A stretch of 48,355 nucleotides of DNA from Erwinia persicina NBRC 102418 (GCF_001571305.1 NZ_BCTN01000025.1:1-48355); one strand, 5' to 3'. Positions 15,557-24,522 are shown, numbered from the stretch's first letter. Numbers and translations: made by a program. Notes: generated from the sequence alone by a model not told the origin.

Positions 15557-16421
15557 ATGCGGTATCTGTCGCCGTGGCAGGCGAGTCGCTTCTCGGGGAG
15601 TCCCCGATCTGGCACCGTGCCGATCGGCAGGTCATCTGGGTCGATACCCAGGGCGGCGTTCTCCATCGCTTTGATCCGCTGACCGGTCACCACCGGACGC
15701 TGACCCTACCCGCTCCGCTGGCGTTTGTCAGAGAAGCGCCGGACGGCGGGCTGGTCATCGGTACAGGCTGCCACATTGAGCGGATTGACCGCGCAGGCCG
15801 CAGACAGCGTATCGCCACCGCCCCCCACGCGCAGCCAGGTTACCGCTTCAACGATGCCTGTTTTGATGCCTGCGGTCGTCTCTGGGTCGGTCTGATCAAG
15901 CGGGTTCAGGCTATCTGTATTGCCTGTCACCGGACGGGCGCTGGCAAACGATCGAGGATGGTTTTACCCTGATCAACGGCCTCGCCTGGCGGGATGACCA
16001 GCGGATGTTGTATATCACGGACTCCCTCGCCAGCACGATTTATGCCTGTCCCCGCGATCCCCTGACCGGGCGGATGGGTATCTGCAAGCCGCTGGTTACC
16101 TTCGCGCGTCAGTATGGCAAACCGGACGGGCTGGTGGTCGATCGCGAGGGTTATCTGATTAGCGTGCTTTTTGACGGGGCGGCTGTTGCCCGTATCTCGC
16201 CCGATGGTGAAACCGTTCGCTGGCTGCCCCTTCCTGTGCCGCGCCCGACCAGCTGCACCTTTGATGGCAGCGGAACAACCTTATACATGACCTCCGCCCG
16301 GCTGGGCCTGTCTGCCCGTCAGCTCGCTCTCGCGCCCTGGTCAGGATCGTTGCTCAAAGTCGAATACGCCGTCGGGGATTTTCTGGAAAACATCGGTGAT
16401 GTTATTACCCAAAACCGTTAA
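15553..16421 (+). pseudogene. SMP-30/gluconolactonase gene broken by a frameshift
   Basis: Two frames together encode a complete SMP-30/gluconolactonase/luciferin-regenerating-type beta-propeller of about 289 residues, a lactone hydrolase. The first frame (from 15553) gives GESPIWHRADRQVIWVD and GYRFNDACFDACGRLWVG. The second, readable from GAT at 15894, continues as DQAGSGYLYCLSPDGRW and then FTLINGLAW, with KPDGLVVDREG later. The switch lies at about 15892-15893, where one base (or four) seems to be missing. The N-terminal metal Glu (GESPIW) and the NDA and GLVVD-type metal segments are all present, so the break is the only damage. It could be a real inactivating mutation or a sequencing error. 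It is translationally coupled to the SDR gene. Confidence 0.85.
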
Positions 16422-16461
16422 TTTAACTTATTATATCGCCTTACTTTTTCGCCTTTATTTT

Positions 16462-16489
16462 CTGTCAGACTTCACCCCCTGACAGTTTT
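16462..16489 (+). terminator. Terminator after the gluconolactonase-like gene
   Basis: CTGTCAG (16462-16468) pairs with CTGACAG (16479-16485) around a 10-base loop and is followed by TTTT. It lies 40 bases after the stop and separates this operon from the RND pump gene. Confidence 0.65.
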
Positions 16490-16579
16490 ACTCTGGTCAG
16501 AACATTCGTTTTTCATCTGAACATGCCGCCCGACGGTAACGGCGACATATCAGGCTGGAAAACAACGAGGCATACGCTG

Positions 16580-19500
16580 ATGTTTTCTCGCTTTTTTATC
16601 TATCGCCCGGTTTTTGCGTGGGTCATTTCCATTCTTATCATGCTGCTCGGTGCGCTGGCCATCTCGCAGCTCCCCGTGGAACAGTATCCCGACGTTGCTC
16701 CGCCGTCGGTCAGCATCAGCGCCACCTACACCGGTGCCTCTGCCGAAACACTGGAAAACAGCGTTACCCAGATCCTCGAACAACAGCTGACCGGGCTGGA
16801 TAATCTGCTTTACTTCACCTCCAGCAGCAGCTCACAGGGCAACGTCAGCGTTGATGTCACCTTCAGCCAGGGCACCGACCCGGACACGGCGCAGGTACAG
16901 GTGCAGAATAAGGTGCAGCAGGCGCTGTCGCGGCTGCCAACAGAGGTTCAGCAGCTGGGCGTCACCGTCACCAAGTCCCAGTCTAACTTCCTGCTGGTGA
17001 TGGGCCTGTATGATACAACCGATAAAAGCAGCAGTTCAGATATCGGCGACTGGCTGGTCAGCAATATGCAGGAACCTCTGGCGCGCGCAGAGGGCGTCGG
17101 CGATATTCAGGTCTTTGGCGGTCAGTATGCAATGCGCATCTGGCTGGACCCGGCCAAACTTTACTCTTATGCCTTACAGCCCTCAGATGTGGCCGCTGCC
17201 ATCCGGGCGCAGAACGTCCAGATTTCCGCCGGCAAGATCGGCGGACTGCCGTCACCTGACAATCAGCAACTGACGGCCACCGTGCGCGCGCAGTCGCGCC
17301 TGCAGACCCCGGAGCAGTTTCGCAATATCATCGTTAAAAGCGACCGTAGCGGGGCCATCGTGCGCGTCGGCGACGTTGCCCGGGTCGAACTCGGCAGCGA
17401 ATCTTATGATATGAGCACCCGCCTGAACGGTCATCCTGCGGCCGGGGTGGGGGTGATGCTGGCACCGGGCGCAAACGCGCTGGACACGGCGAAGCGGGTA
17501 AAGGCCACCATCGCAGAGTATCGTCACTCCATGCCGGACGGGTATGAAGTCTCGTATGCCCTGGACAGCACCGACTTTATCAAAATCTCCATTGAGGACG
17601 TGGTGATCACCCTGATTGAAGCAATCGCGCTGGTCGTGGTGGTGATGTACCTCTTTTTACAGAATATCCGCGCCACGCTGATCCCCGCACTGGCGGTCCC
17701 CGTCGTGCTGCTGGGCACCTTCGGCGTACTGGCCGTTATGGGCTACACCATCAATACACTGACGCTGTTTGCCATGGTGCTGGCCATTGGTCTGCTGGTG
17801 GATGATGCGATAGTGGTGGTGGAAAACGTCGAGCGCATCATGCACGACGAGGGACTCCCTGCCCGGGAAGCCACTGAAAAATCGATGAAGGAAATTTCAG
17901 GTGCCCTCGTGGCTATTGCCCTCGTGCTGTCAGCGGTATTCCTGCCGATGGCCTTTTTCGCCGGCTCAACCGGCGTCATTTACCGTCAGTTTTCCGTCAC
18001 CATCATTGCCGCCATGACCTTTTCCGTGGTGGTGGCCCTGACCCTGACGCCAGCCTTGTGCGGCATGCTTCTGCGGCCCGTCACACCTCATCGCCGTGGC
18101 TTCTTCGGGGGCTTTAACCGGCTGTATGCCGCGACCGAACGAAAATACCGCCACAAGGTGCTGGGCACGCTGCGTCGCCCGGTGATGATGGTGGTGCTGT
18201 ACGGTGCCATGGGGCTGATACTCTTTGTGGTGTTCACCCGTCTGCCGGGCAGTTTCCTGCCTAATGAGGATCAGGGGAGCGTCATGCTGCAGGCAACGCT
18301 GCCAGCCGGAGCCACCAGCAGCCGCACGGAGGCGGTTAACCAGCAAATTGTCGACTGGTTCCTGAAGGAGGAGAAAGACAATGTTGAGGTGGTCTTTACC
18401 ATCAATGGCTTTAACTTCAGCGGGGCTGCACAGAACGCGGGTATGGCCTTTATCAAGCTGAAAAACTGGGATCAGCGTCCGGGGGCGGAGAACTCCGCTG
18501 AAGCCATCGCCGCACGCGCGACGGCCGCACTGTCAGGCATCCGTGATGCCCAGATCTTCGCCCTCACACCCCCCTCGGTGCCGGGCCTCGGGCAAAACAG
18601 CGGGTTCACCTATGAGCTGCTGGCCAGCGGGGGAACGCCGCGCAGCCAGCTGGAAACCCTGCGTGATACGCTGCTGGAAAAAGCCAGCCATCGCCCGGAG
18701 ATGGCGGCGGTGCGCAGTAACGTTCTGCCACAGATGCCTCAGCTGCAGGTGGATATAGATATCAATAAGGCCGTGGTGCTGGGCCTGGCACCCGCCGATA
18801 TTACCGACACGCTGACCGGGGCCTGGGGGGGGGCCTACATCAATGACTTTATCGATCGCGATCGCGTGAAGCGCGTCTATATGCAGGGCGACGCACCCTT
18901 CCGCTCCGCACCGGGCGACCTGGATAAATGGTTTATCCGCAATGCCGACAGCGGCATGACGCCGTTTTCCGCGTTTGCCACCACCCGCTGGACGGTCGGA
19001 CCGGAAAGCCTAAACCGCTACAACGGTTCTGCCGCCTTTGAGATTCAGGGACAGAACGCAGAGGGGTACAGCTCGGGCGAGGCGATGGCTGCGCTGGAGG
19101 CGCTGCAGGAACAGCTACCGCCCGGCACGACGGGTGCATGGAGCGGTCTTTCCCTGCAGGAAAAACAGGCCGGAGGGCAGTCCACTGCCCTGTATGCGAT
19201 TTCGATTCTGATTGTTTTCCTGTGCCTGGCCGCCCTGTATGAAAGCTGGGCAGTACCGTTCTCCGTCCTGCTGACGGTTCCGCTGGGCGTGCTCGGCACC
19301 GTACTGGCCGTCTCGCTGCGGGGGCTGAATAACGATATTTACTTCCAGGTCGCTCTGCTGACCACCGTCGGGCTGACCTCGAAAAACGCTATTCTGATTA
19401 TCGAATTTGCCGAAGAAGCGGTCAGGCAGGGACGATCACTCAGCGCCGCTGCGCTGCAGGCCGCGCGGTCACGCCTGCGGCCGATTATGATGACCTCACT

Positions 19501-19684
19501 GGCCTTTATGGCCGGCGTGGTGCCACTGGCGGTGGCTACCGGAGCGGGGGCCAACAGCCGCATTGCCATCGGTACGGGGATTATCGGCGGAACGCTGGCC
19601 GGCACCGTGCTGGCGCTGTTCTTTGTTCCGCTGTTCTTTGTGCTGGTGAAGCGTTATCTCACCGCGCATCGCCGATCCAGCTGA
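16580..19684 (+). CDS. AcrB-type RND efflux pump (HAE1 family)
   Basis: A 1034-residue inner-membrane proton/drug antiporter. The first helix begins FFIYRPVFAWVISILIMLLG, and the usual twelve helices and two large periplasmic loops are present. The proton-relay pair D408-D409 lies in GLLVDDAIVVVENVERIM, matching AcrB D407-D408. EVQQLGVTVTKSQSNFLLVM and GGQYAMRIWLDP are AcrB-like. I chose ATG 16580 because the AcrB family begins just before FFI-RP; the frame extends upstream to 16523. No membrane-fusion protein or outer-membrane channel gene is adjacent, so it must borrow partners from elsewhere or form an unusual complex. Substrates unknown. Confidence 0.9.
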   Translation: MFSRFFIYRPVFAWVISILIMLLGALAISQLPVEQYPDVAPPSVSISATYTGASAETLENSVTQILEQQLTGLDNLLYFTSSSSSQGNVSVDVTFSQGTDPDTAQVQVQNKVQQALSRLPTEVQQLGVTVTKSQSNFLLVMGLYDTTDKSSSSDIGDWLVSNMQEPLARAEGVGDIQVFGGQYAMRIWLDPAKLYSYALQPSDVAAAIRAQNVQISAGKIGGLPSPDNQQLTATVRAQSRLQTPEQFRNIIVKSDRSGAIVRVGDVARVELGSESYDMSTRLNGHPAAGVGVMLAPGANALDTAKRVKATIAEYRHSMPDGYEVSYALDSTDFIKISIEDVVITLIEAIALVVVVMYLFLQNIRATLIPALAVPVVLLGTFGVLAVMGYTINTLTLFAMVLAIGLLVDDAIVVVENVERIMHDEGLPAREATEKSMKEISGALVAIALVLSAVFLPMAFFAGSTGVIYRQFSVTIIAAMTFSVVVALTLTPALCGMLLRPVTPHRRGFFGGFNRLYAATERKYRHKVLGTLRRPVMMVVLYGAMGLILFVVFTRLPGSFLPNEDQGSVMLQATLPAGATSSRTEAVNQQIVDWFLKEEKDNVEVVFTINGFNFSGAAQNAGMAFIKLKNWDQRPGAENSAEAIAARATAALSGIRDAQIFALTPPSVPGLGQNSGFTYELLASGGTPRSQLETLRDTLLEKASHRPEMAAVRSNVLPQMPQLQVDIDINKAVVLGLAPADITDTLTGAWGGAYINDFIDRDRVKRVYMQGDAPFRSAPGDLDKWFIRNADSGMTPFSAFATTRWTVGPESLNRYNGSAAFEIQGQNAEGYSSGEAMAALEALQEQLPPGTTGAWSGLSLQEKQAGGQSTALYAISILIVFLCLAALYESWAVPFSVLLTVPLGVLGTVLAVSLRGLNNDIYFQVALLTTVGLTSKNAILIIEFAEEAVRQGRSLSAAALQAARSRLRPIMMTSLAFMAGVVPLAVATGAGANSRIAIGTGIIGGTLAGTVLALFFVPLFFVLVKRYLTAHRRSS

Positions 19685-19714
19685 TGCAGCGTCGCGGAAG
19701 ACAGGCCGCTATGG

Positions 19715-20356
19715 CTAACGGCTTAACAGGATCCAGCGCCGTCCGGCCAGTACGGTCAGCACCACAATGGTGACGCCCGCCGCCAGGTGCAGGGTGAAGT
19801 CCAGCCGGTGCAGATGAACCTCATGACACAGCGAGAGGAGCATTGATGACATAAAAGCAATGCCCGCCCCGGCCAGCGCCAGGCTCTGCCCGGGGCGCAG
19901 CGAGCGGGTGCGGGACAGGCAGGCAATAGAGATGGCGATCATCGGCAGGCTGGCGCTGAGCATAAACAGATAACAGTGTATGCCTTCCCCCCAGTGCCCG
20001 GCGCCCGCCGGTGGCGAGGCCGGTGCACTGTTCAGCAGGTTAATGACCAGCCAGACAGCAGCCAGCAGCGCACACCACTTCAGTCCGGACGCCTGACGAC
20101 CGGCGATGCTGACGGTAAAGGCCGCGGCCATCGCGCCCGTGCCCGTGGCCAGCGACAGCAGCAGGGTGATCAGCGCCAGCCAGGATCCCGGCTGAGACCA
20201 GTCGGTAAACCGGCTGTGCAATGCCCAGCTGGTCAGCATGCCGCAGGGCAGCACGGCGGCCGCCCATACGACCACGCGCCAGGCCGTCGGCCAGGTGCGC
20301 GTGACCGGCCTGACAGTCTGACTGAGTTCGTCGATCAGTTGGTCATGATTTCTCAT
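19715..20356 (-). CDS. nrsF: NrsF-type (DUF1109) membrane anti-sigma factor
   Basis: An inner-membrane protein of about 213 residues with six hydrophobic segments, matching the NrsF/DUF1109 family that holds an ECF sigma factor inactive at the membrane. The start MRNHDQLIDELSQTVRPVTR is the conserved N-terminal segment of the family; in-frame ATGs at 20359 and 20371 are alternatives. The gene overlaps the end of the sigma gene, so the two are coupled. Two cysteines in the hydrophobic part (HCYLF and LCHEVHLHR) are candidates for redox or metal sensing, by analogy with Caulobacter NrsF, where conserved cysteines matter. Its signal is not shown here. Confidence 0.82.
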   Translation of the reverse strand: MRNHDQLIDELSQTVRPVTRTWPTAWRVVVWAAAVLPCGMLTSWALHSRFTDWSQPGSWLALITLLLSLATGTGAMAAAFTVSIAGRQASGLKWCALLAAVWLVINLLNSAPASPPAGAGHWGEGIHCYLFMLSASLPMIAISIACLSRTRSLRPGQSLALAGAGIAFMSSMLLSLCHEVHLHRLDFTLHLAAGVTIVVLTVLAGRRWILLSR

Positions 20357-20897
20357 CATTCCCCCGTCCATATTTACGCAGATTGAGCATGGCGCGATGT
20401 AACAGTGACTTCACCGCAGAGACCGACAGATGGCTGGCCGCCGCCGTCTGCGCCAGACTTTGTTCACGCAGATGCACCGACTCCACCATCTCGCGCTGGC
20501 GCAACGGCAGCGCGCCCAGATAGCCGGTAAGCTCGTCATAAACGACACTTTCGTCCCCGCCGTCGGCCGCCTGGCGCAACAGGGCGTCATCATCCTGAAC
20601 CTCCGGACGGCGGCCGCGCTGCCGCAGCGCATCAATCGCCCGCGCCGAGGTGATTGCAGCCACCCAGGGCAGAATGGGGCGCTGCGGATCGTAGGTATGA
20701 CGTACGCGATGGATCGCCAGCAGGGCCTCCTGTACCACATCTTCCAGCAGGGCGTCATCGCTGATTTTTTTGCGTGCAAAGGCCCGGATGGCAGGCACCA
20801 TCGCTTTCAGCAGCTGGTTATAGGCTGCCTTGTCACCCGCCTGCGCCTGCGCCATCAGACGCGGCCATTCCCGTGCGCGGGTATCAGTGCCTGCCAT
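20343..20897 (-). CDS. ECF sigma factor partnered with NrsF
   Basis: A 184-residue extracytoplasmic-function sigma factor. Region 2 is seen around LLEDVVQEALLAIHRVRHTY, then PILPWVAAITSARAIDALRQR (about 51-94). Region 4 is at about 122-175, with LPLRQREMVESVHLREQSL and a helix-turn-helix ending in AVKSLLHRAMLNLRK. It corresponds to the group exemplified by Caulobacter SigF, which controls oxidative-stress genes. CAGGAG precedes the ATG. It is third in a minus-strand operon after the peroxiredoxin and DsbD-like genes. A matching ECF promoter heads that operon, so it probably activates its own transcription. Confidence 0.9.
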   Translation of the reverse strand: MAGTDTRAREWPRLMAQAQAGDKAAYNQLLKAMVPAIRAFARKKISDDALLEDVVQEALLAIHRVRHTYDPQRPILPWVAAITSARAIDALRQRGRRPEVQDDDALLRQAADGGDESVVYDELTGYLGALPLRQREMVESVHLREQSLAQTAAASHLSVSAVKSLLHRAMLNLRKYGRGNDEKS

Positions 20898-20971
20898 ACA
20901 TGCTCCTGGCAGTCACGACAGTCAGAGGGCAGTCAGGGGGATGTTGCAACAGCGTTCGCTCATCGGTTCAT

Positions 20972-22210
20972 TCACGTTTTCTTCCCCTTGTCTGCGGCAT
21001 GTTCGAGCGCAGAGATCACGATGCGCGGCGTCAGCACCTGCGGCAGCACCACCGGTTTACCGCCGTCGGCAGGGTAAACCACGTAAAGTGGCAGACCACC
21101 GCGGCCGAAATCACTGAGTGCCTGCTCCACATCGGGATTGTACCTGGTGGAATCCGCCACCATATAGAGGGTGTTGGTTCGCGCCATCGCGGCTTTCACC
21201 GCCTGCGTTGATAACGAGGTGCGATCGTTCACCTGACAGGTGATGCACCAGGAGGCGGTAAAATTCACCAGTATCGGTTTCCCCTGACCTTTGATCGCGT
21301 CAACATTCTGCGGGGACCAGGCGACCGCAGCCGCCGCGTCCGAAGCCTCAGCCGCCTCCGGCTGGCCGGAAAACGTCGTCAGGCTGGCCAGTGGGGGCAC
21401 CATGATCAGCACGAACAGCGCCGTAGCAAGATGCTGAGGCCAGTGGCGCCGCCCCATCATGCGGCGTTTCTGTGCGATGCCATACAGCCAGGCGGCAAAG
21501 CTCAATACGATGCAACAGGCAAGGATCAGCGCCAACGCCCCCGAGCCAGCCTGACGTTCCAGCACCCAGATCAGCCAGGCGACCGCGCCCAGCATCGGGA
21601 ACGCCAGCGCGTGTTTCAGCGTCACCATCCACGCTCCGGGAGCCGGTAAGATACGCGCCAGCAGCGGGAAGAAAGCGATCAGGGTAAACGGCGCGGCAAA
21701 GCCCAGTGCCAGGGCGATAAAGATCACCAGACTCACCAGCGGCGGCTGGGTCAGCGCATAGCCGACGGCACTGGCCATAAACGGTGCGCTACAGGGCGTC
21801 GCAACGATAATCGCCAGCGCCCCGGTGAGCGCCGAGCCAGTCAGACCACTGCGTCCGCCGCCCACTTCCCCCACCCGCTGCGCTGCGAGCCCGACCTCAA
21901 ACAGCCCAAACAGATTAAGGGCCGAGGCAAGCATCACGAGAATGAGCAGAGCGATCACCAGCGGTGACTGAAGCTGGAAGCCCCAGCCGACGGCCGATCC
22001 TCCGGCACGGGCCAGCAGCAGCACGCCCACCAGCAGCAGCATGGTCACCACCACGCCGCCGAGAAACGCCAGACCTTCTGCCCGTGCCCGGGCAGGCCGA
22101 TCGTGATGGCGGAGCATACTCAGCGCTTTAAGGGAAATCACCGGAAATACACACGGCATCAGATTGAGAATAAGGCCGCCAAGAAAGGCGGCAGCAAGGG
22201 CAGTCAGCAT
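20972..22210 (-). CDS. DsbD-like electron transporter lacking the N-terminal domain
   Basis: A 412-residue inner-membrane protein that should pass electrons from cytoplasmic thioredoxin to the periplasm. About eight membrane segments carry the two redox cysteines typical of the DsbD core, C20 in LMPCVFP and C140 in ATPCSAPF. A periplasmic thioredoxin domain (about 295-405) has the active site CITC at 322-325. The N-terminal DsbD-alpha domain that normally hands electrons to DsbC/DsbG is absent, and there is no room for it before the upstream stop at 22237. The C-terminal domain therefore probably reduces a dedicated substrate, most likely the peroxiredoxin encoded 26 bases upstream. Confidence 0.88.
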   Translation of the reverse strand: MLTALAAAFLGGLILNLMPCVFPVISLKALSMLRHHDRPARARAEGLAFLGGVVVTMLLLVGVLLLARAGGSAVGWGFQLQSPLVIALLILVMLASALNLFGLFEVGLAAQRVGEVGGGRSGLTGSALTGALAIIVATPCSAPFMASAVGYALTQPPLVSLVIFIALALGFAAPFTLIAFFPLLARILPAPGAWMVTLKHALAFPMLGAVAWLIWVLERQAGSGALALILACCIVLSFAAWLYGIAQKRRMMGRRHWPQHLATALFVLIMVPPLASLTTFSGQPEAAEASDAAAAVAWSPQNVDAIKGQGKPILVNFTASWCITCQVNDRTSLSTQAVKAAMARTNTLYMVADSTRYNPDVEQALSDFGRGGLPLYVVYPADGGKPVVLPQVLTPRIVISALEHAADKGKKT

Positions 22211-22236
22211 AGCGTTACCTGCTTTAAATCGGGACG

Positions 22237-22800
22237 TTACGCCGGATTGGCCTGGCGATATTTTTTCACGGCATCCATGGCTTTCTGGATATGTGCATCC
22301 GGGTTTTTATCGGTATAACTCAGCAGGATTTTGCCGTCCGGCGCAATCACGTACGACGTACGATCCGACAAAGTCTGCCCCTTCATCTGCATGGTACTCT
22401 GGTACTCTGCAGCCACTTTAGCCCCCGGATCGGCGGCGACCGTGAACTTGTCCCGGCACTCCAGCTGGGAGAACTTCTCAATCTGATCCACATTCCCGGC
22501 GGTCACGCCGATAACGGTTGCGCCCTGCTTGCTGAACGCATCGGTGGCTTCGGCAAAGTCATGGGCTTCCAGCGTGCAGCCCGCGCTGAAGGCGGCCGGG
22601 AAGAAGTACAGCACTACCGGGCCTTTCTTCAGGGCCTGCTGCAGCGAGAAGGTGGTCGGCTTACCGGCCAGCGCCGCCTTCAGCTGAAAGTCAGGGGCGT
22701 TTGCACCGACCGGCAGAGCGGCAAAGGCAGACGTGACGGGCAGCGCCAGCCCGAGAAAGGCGGTGACAGCCAGCGTGCAGAGGGTTCTTTTCATACGCAT
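22237..22800 (-). CDS. Periplasmic peroxiredoxin (AhpC/TSA, Bcp-like)
   Basis: A 187-residue peroxidase with a signal peptide (cleavage near residue 27, after TSAFA), so it acts in the periplasm. The thioredoxin fold begins APDFQLKAAL. The peroxidatic cysteine is C75 in FFPAAFSAGCTLEAHDF, aligned with PGCT of Bcp. The nearby second cysteine of Bcp is replaced (EAHDF), leaving C115 (LECRDKF) as a possible resolving cysteine. It heads an operon with the DsbD-like transporter, sigma and anti-sigma genes. I infer it removes peroxides in the envelope and is re-reduced by the DsbD-like protein. Confidence 0.88.
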   Translation of the reverse strand: MRMKRTLCTLAVTAFLGLALPVTSAFAALPVGANAPDFQLKAALAGKPTTFSLQQALKKGPVVLYFFPAAFSAGCTLEAHDFAEATDAFSKQGATVIGVTAGNVDQIEKFSQLECRDKFTVAADPGAKVAAEYQSTMQMKGQTLSDRTSYVIAPDGKILLSYTDKNPDAHIQKAMDAVKKYRQANPA

Positions 22801-22855
22801 AAGTAGTTCTCCAGTGTGAGGCAGGCGACAGCGCCCTGATAACCTTAATCACAGT

Positions 22856-22881
22856 TTCGTCCGGGGCAGGGCAAAGGTTGC
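22856..22881 (-). promoter_or_regulatory. ECF-type promoter of the peroxiredoxin operon
   Basis: Reading the minus strand, GCAACC (22881-22876) is followed after exactly 16 bases by CGAA (22859-22856). This matches, but for one base, the GTAACC-N16-CGAA promoter I recall for Caulobacter SigF with NrsF. It lies 56 bases before the peroxiredoxin start. It suggests the sigma factor in the operon drives the operon. Confidence 0.65.
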
Positions 22882-22919
22882 GGTTGCGGGAAAATATTTT
22901 TTTCCCTGCCCGCCAGCCC

Positions 22920-24185
22920 CTATTTCAACATCCGTTTAAGGGTGTCATCGATGCGCTGCTGAATCGTGCGTAACGTCTCCGGGGTGATCTGCCCGGGAAA
23001 CATTTCGCCGGCCAGCCGGGTAAACCCGGACGCTACCTCACAGTGGCGCTCTATCACCTCCCCGGCCTGTGAAGCGGTCAGTTCAGCCTCCTGCTGCCCC
23101 AGCGCTAAAAGGTGTTCACGGCCAATATCCAGCGCTTCCCCCATCACATCCATCTGATGATAGCCGCCCGGCCCTTCACACCAGGTGACATCATACGCCG
23201 GTGCCAGCTGCCACTGACCCGGGGCAGACATCAGATAGGCAAAGTTTTTCGGATGATCGTCGCGATTATTGAACACCACGTTGAACACCACCCGTTCAAA
23301 CGCCAGCGCCTTCTGCCGGACATCATGGGTACACAGCCAGGTGGCACGAAGAAAATTCGTGTAGTCCAGCGCCCCTGGCGTCTGGTAGTTTGCCCCGGTG
23401 AACGCCGCAAGACTCTGCATCGGCACCCGCATGCCGTTCTGCCGGTCAAAACGCCGTGAGGCAAACGCAGCCTGGCCATTGGGCAGGGCAAACCAGGCGG
23501 TCTCTGGCGTGCTGATCTGGCACGCACGCAGGCACTGCGCATAAACCGCTTCAATCGCACAGACTTCAGGATGTTCCTGCCGGGCAGGGAATTTAATCAG
23601 CCAGGCTTCTCTGTCTGTGCTGGCCGCGGTGGTAAAGGCCCCGCTGGTGGCATCGCGATACAACAACGCTTTCGGTCTTGCGCCCTGCGGGGAGCCGCCC
23701 ATCAGCAGTAGCCGCTGTAAAAACTCCCCTCCCTCACCGTCCAGCACTTCCTGCACCTCAGCCGAGAGCTGCGCCAGCGCAATATCTTCCGCCGGGCTGG
23801 CCTCTTCCTGCTGCGAGGGGACAAACGACATCGCCCCCATGGCGTTGTCACCGATCCAGGTCAACCGCTCAAGCGGCCCGATGCGCGCCGCATTCAGCCC
23901 GCGCTGGCGGAACAGTCTGTCCATCAGCAGCATACCCCAGCCGTCGGGCAGGGCGTCATACACCGGGCCGGGCAGGCCCATCTGATGAGCCGGGAATGCT
24001 CTGCGCAGACGCGGCCCACTCAGCGGCAGGGTGAGCGAGGCCAGTTCCAGCCCGTGGCGAACTGCCTCTTCGCTGTACTCAAACAGGATCTGCGGGCGAC
24101 CGGTGAGGGCGGTTGAAGAGGCCAGACTTCCCCACAGCCAGCGTTCACCCCAGCCTTCGTACCAGACATCGACTTTACTCACCAT
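22920..24185 (-). CDS. hipA: HipA-family toxin kinase
   Basis: A 421-residue serine/threonine kinase of type II toxin-antitoxin systems; E. coli HipA phosphorylates glutamyl-tRNA synthetase and causes persistence. The glycine-rich ATP loop is GGSPQGARPK (163-172). The ATP-contact lysine is in LIKFP (K198). The catalytic loop is NNRDDHPKNF (306-315), and the metal-binding segment is PAYDV (329-333). Length is close to the family norm and all key residues are present. It is downstream of, and overlaps by 11 bases, the HTH antitoxin gene. The N-terminal subdomain is included, so this is not the split HipBST type. Confidence 0.9.
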   Translation of the reverse strand: MVSKVDVWYEGWGERWLWGSLASSTALTGRPQILFEYSEEAVRHGLELASLTLPLSGPRLRRAFPAHQMGLPGPVYDALPDGWGMLLMDRLFRQRGLNAARIGPLERLTWIGDNAMGAMSFVPSQQEEASPAEDIALAQLSAEVQEVLDGEGGEFLQRLLLMGGSPQGARPKALLYRDATSGAFTTAASTDREAWLIKFPARQEHPEVCAIEAVYAQCLRACQISTPETAWFALPNGQAAFASRRFDRQNGMRVPMQSLAAFTGANYQTPGALDYTNFLRATWLCTHDVRQKALAFERVVFNVVFNNRDDHPKNFAYLMSAPGQWQLAPAYDVTWCEGPGGYHQMDVMGEALDIGREHLLALGQQEAELTASQAGEVIERHCEVASGFTRLAGEMFPGQITPETLRTIQQRIDDTLKRMLK

Positions 24186-24492
24186 CGTGAAGGCTCCGTT
24201 TTATACGCTGGCGTGTCGTGTTCTTTTCGTAGCGCAGCAGATCGTCCAGACTGTCGATTTTCGGCGCGAACAGGGCCTCCAGCTCTTTACCGCGTCCCAG
24301 CACCATCGCCACCCTGACCAGATTTTCAAACCCCACGCTCCGTCCGGATTCCAGGTTAGACACGGTATTGACCCCAATTCCTGCCCTGGCCGCAACATCA
24401 GCCTGGGTCATTTGCTGTGTGAGCCGCTCTTTACGCAGTCGCTCGCACAGCAGCCTGACAATTTCATCGGGTTTGCTGAGAGTTAAATCCAT
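24175..24492 (-). CDS. hipB: HipB-family HTH antitoxin
   Basis: A 105-residue XRE/Cro-type protein with the helix-turn-helix at about 27-80 (MTQADVAARAGIGVNTVSNL, then ESGRSVGFENLVRVAMVLG). It should bind and neutralise HipA and repress the pair. It is first of the two overlapping genes. A TATAAT -10 box lies inside a TTAAC...GTTAA inverted repeat upstream, which fits autoregulation. Confidence 0.88.
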   Translation of the reverse strand: MDLTLSKPDEIVRLLCERLRKERLTQQMTQADVAARAGIGVNTVSNLESGRSVGFENLVRVAMVLGRGKELEALFAPKIDSLDDLLRYEKNTTRQRIKRSLHDGE

Positions 24493-24522
24493 AATAACGG
24501 GCCTTAAAATGGTTTTTCATTG

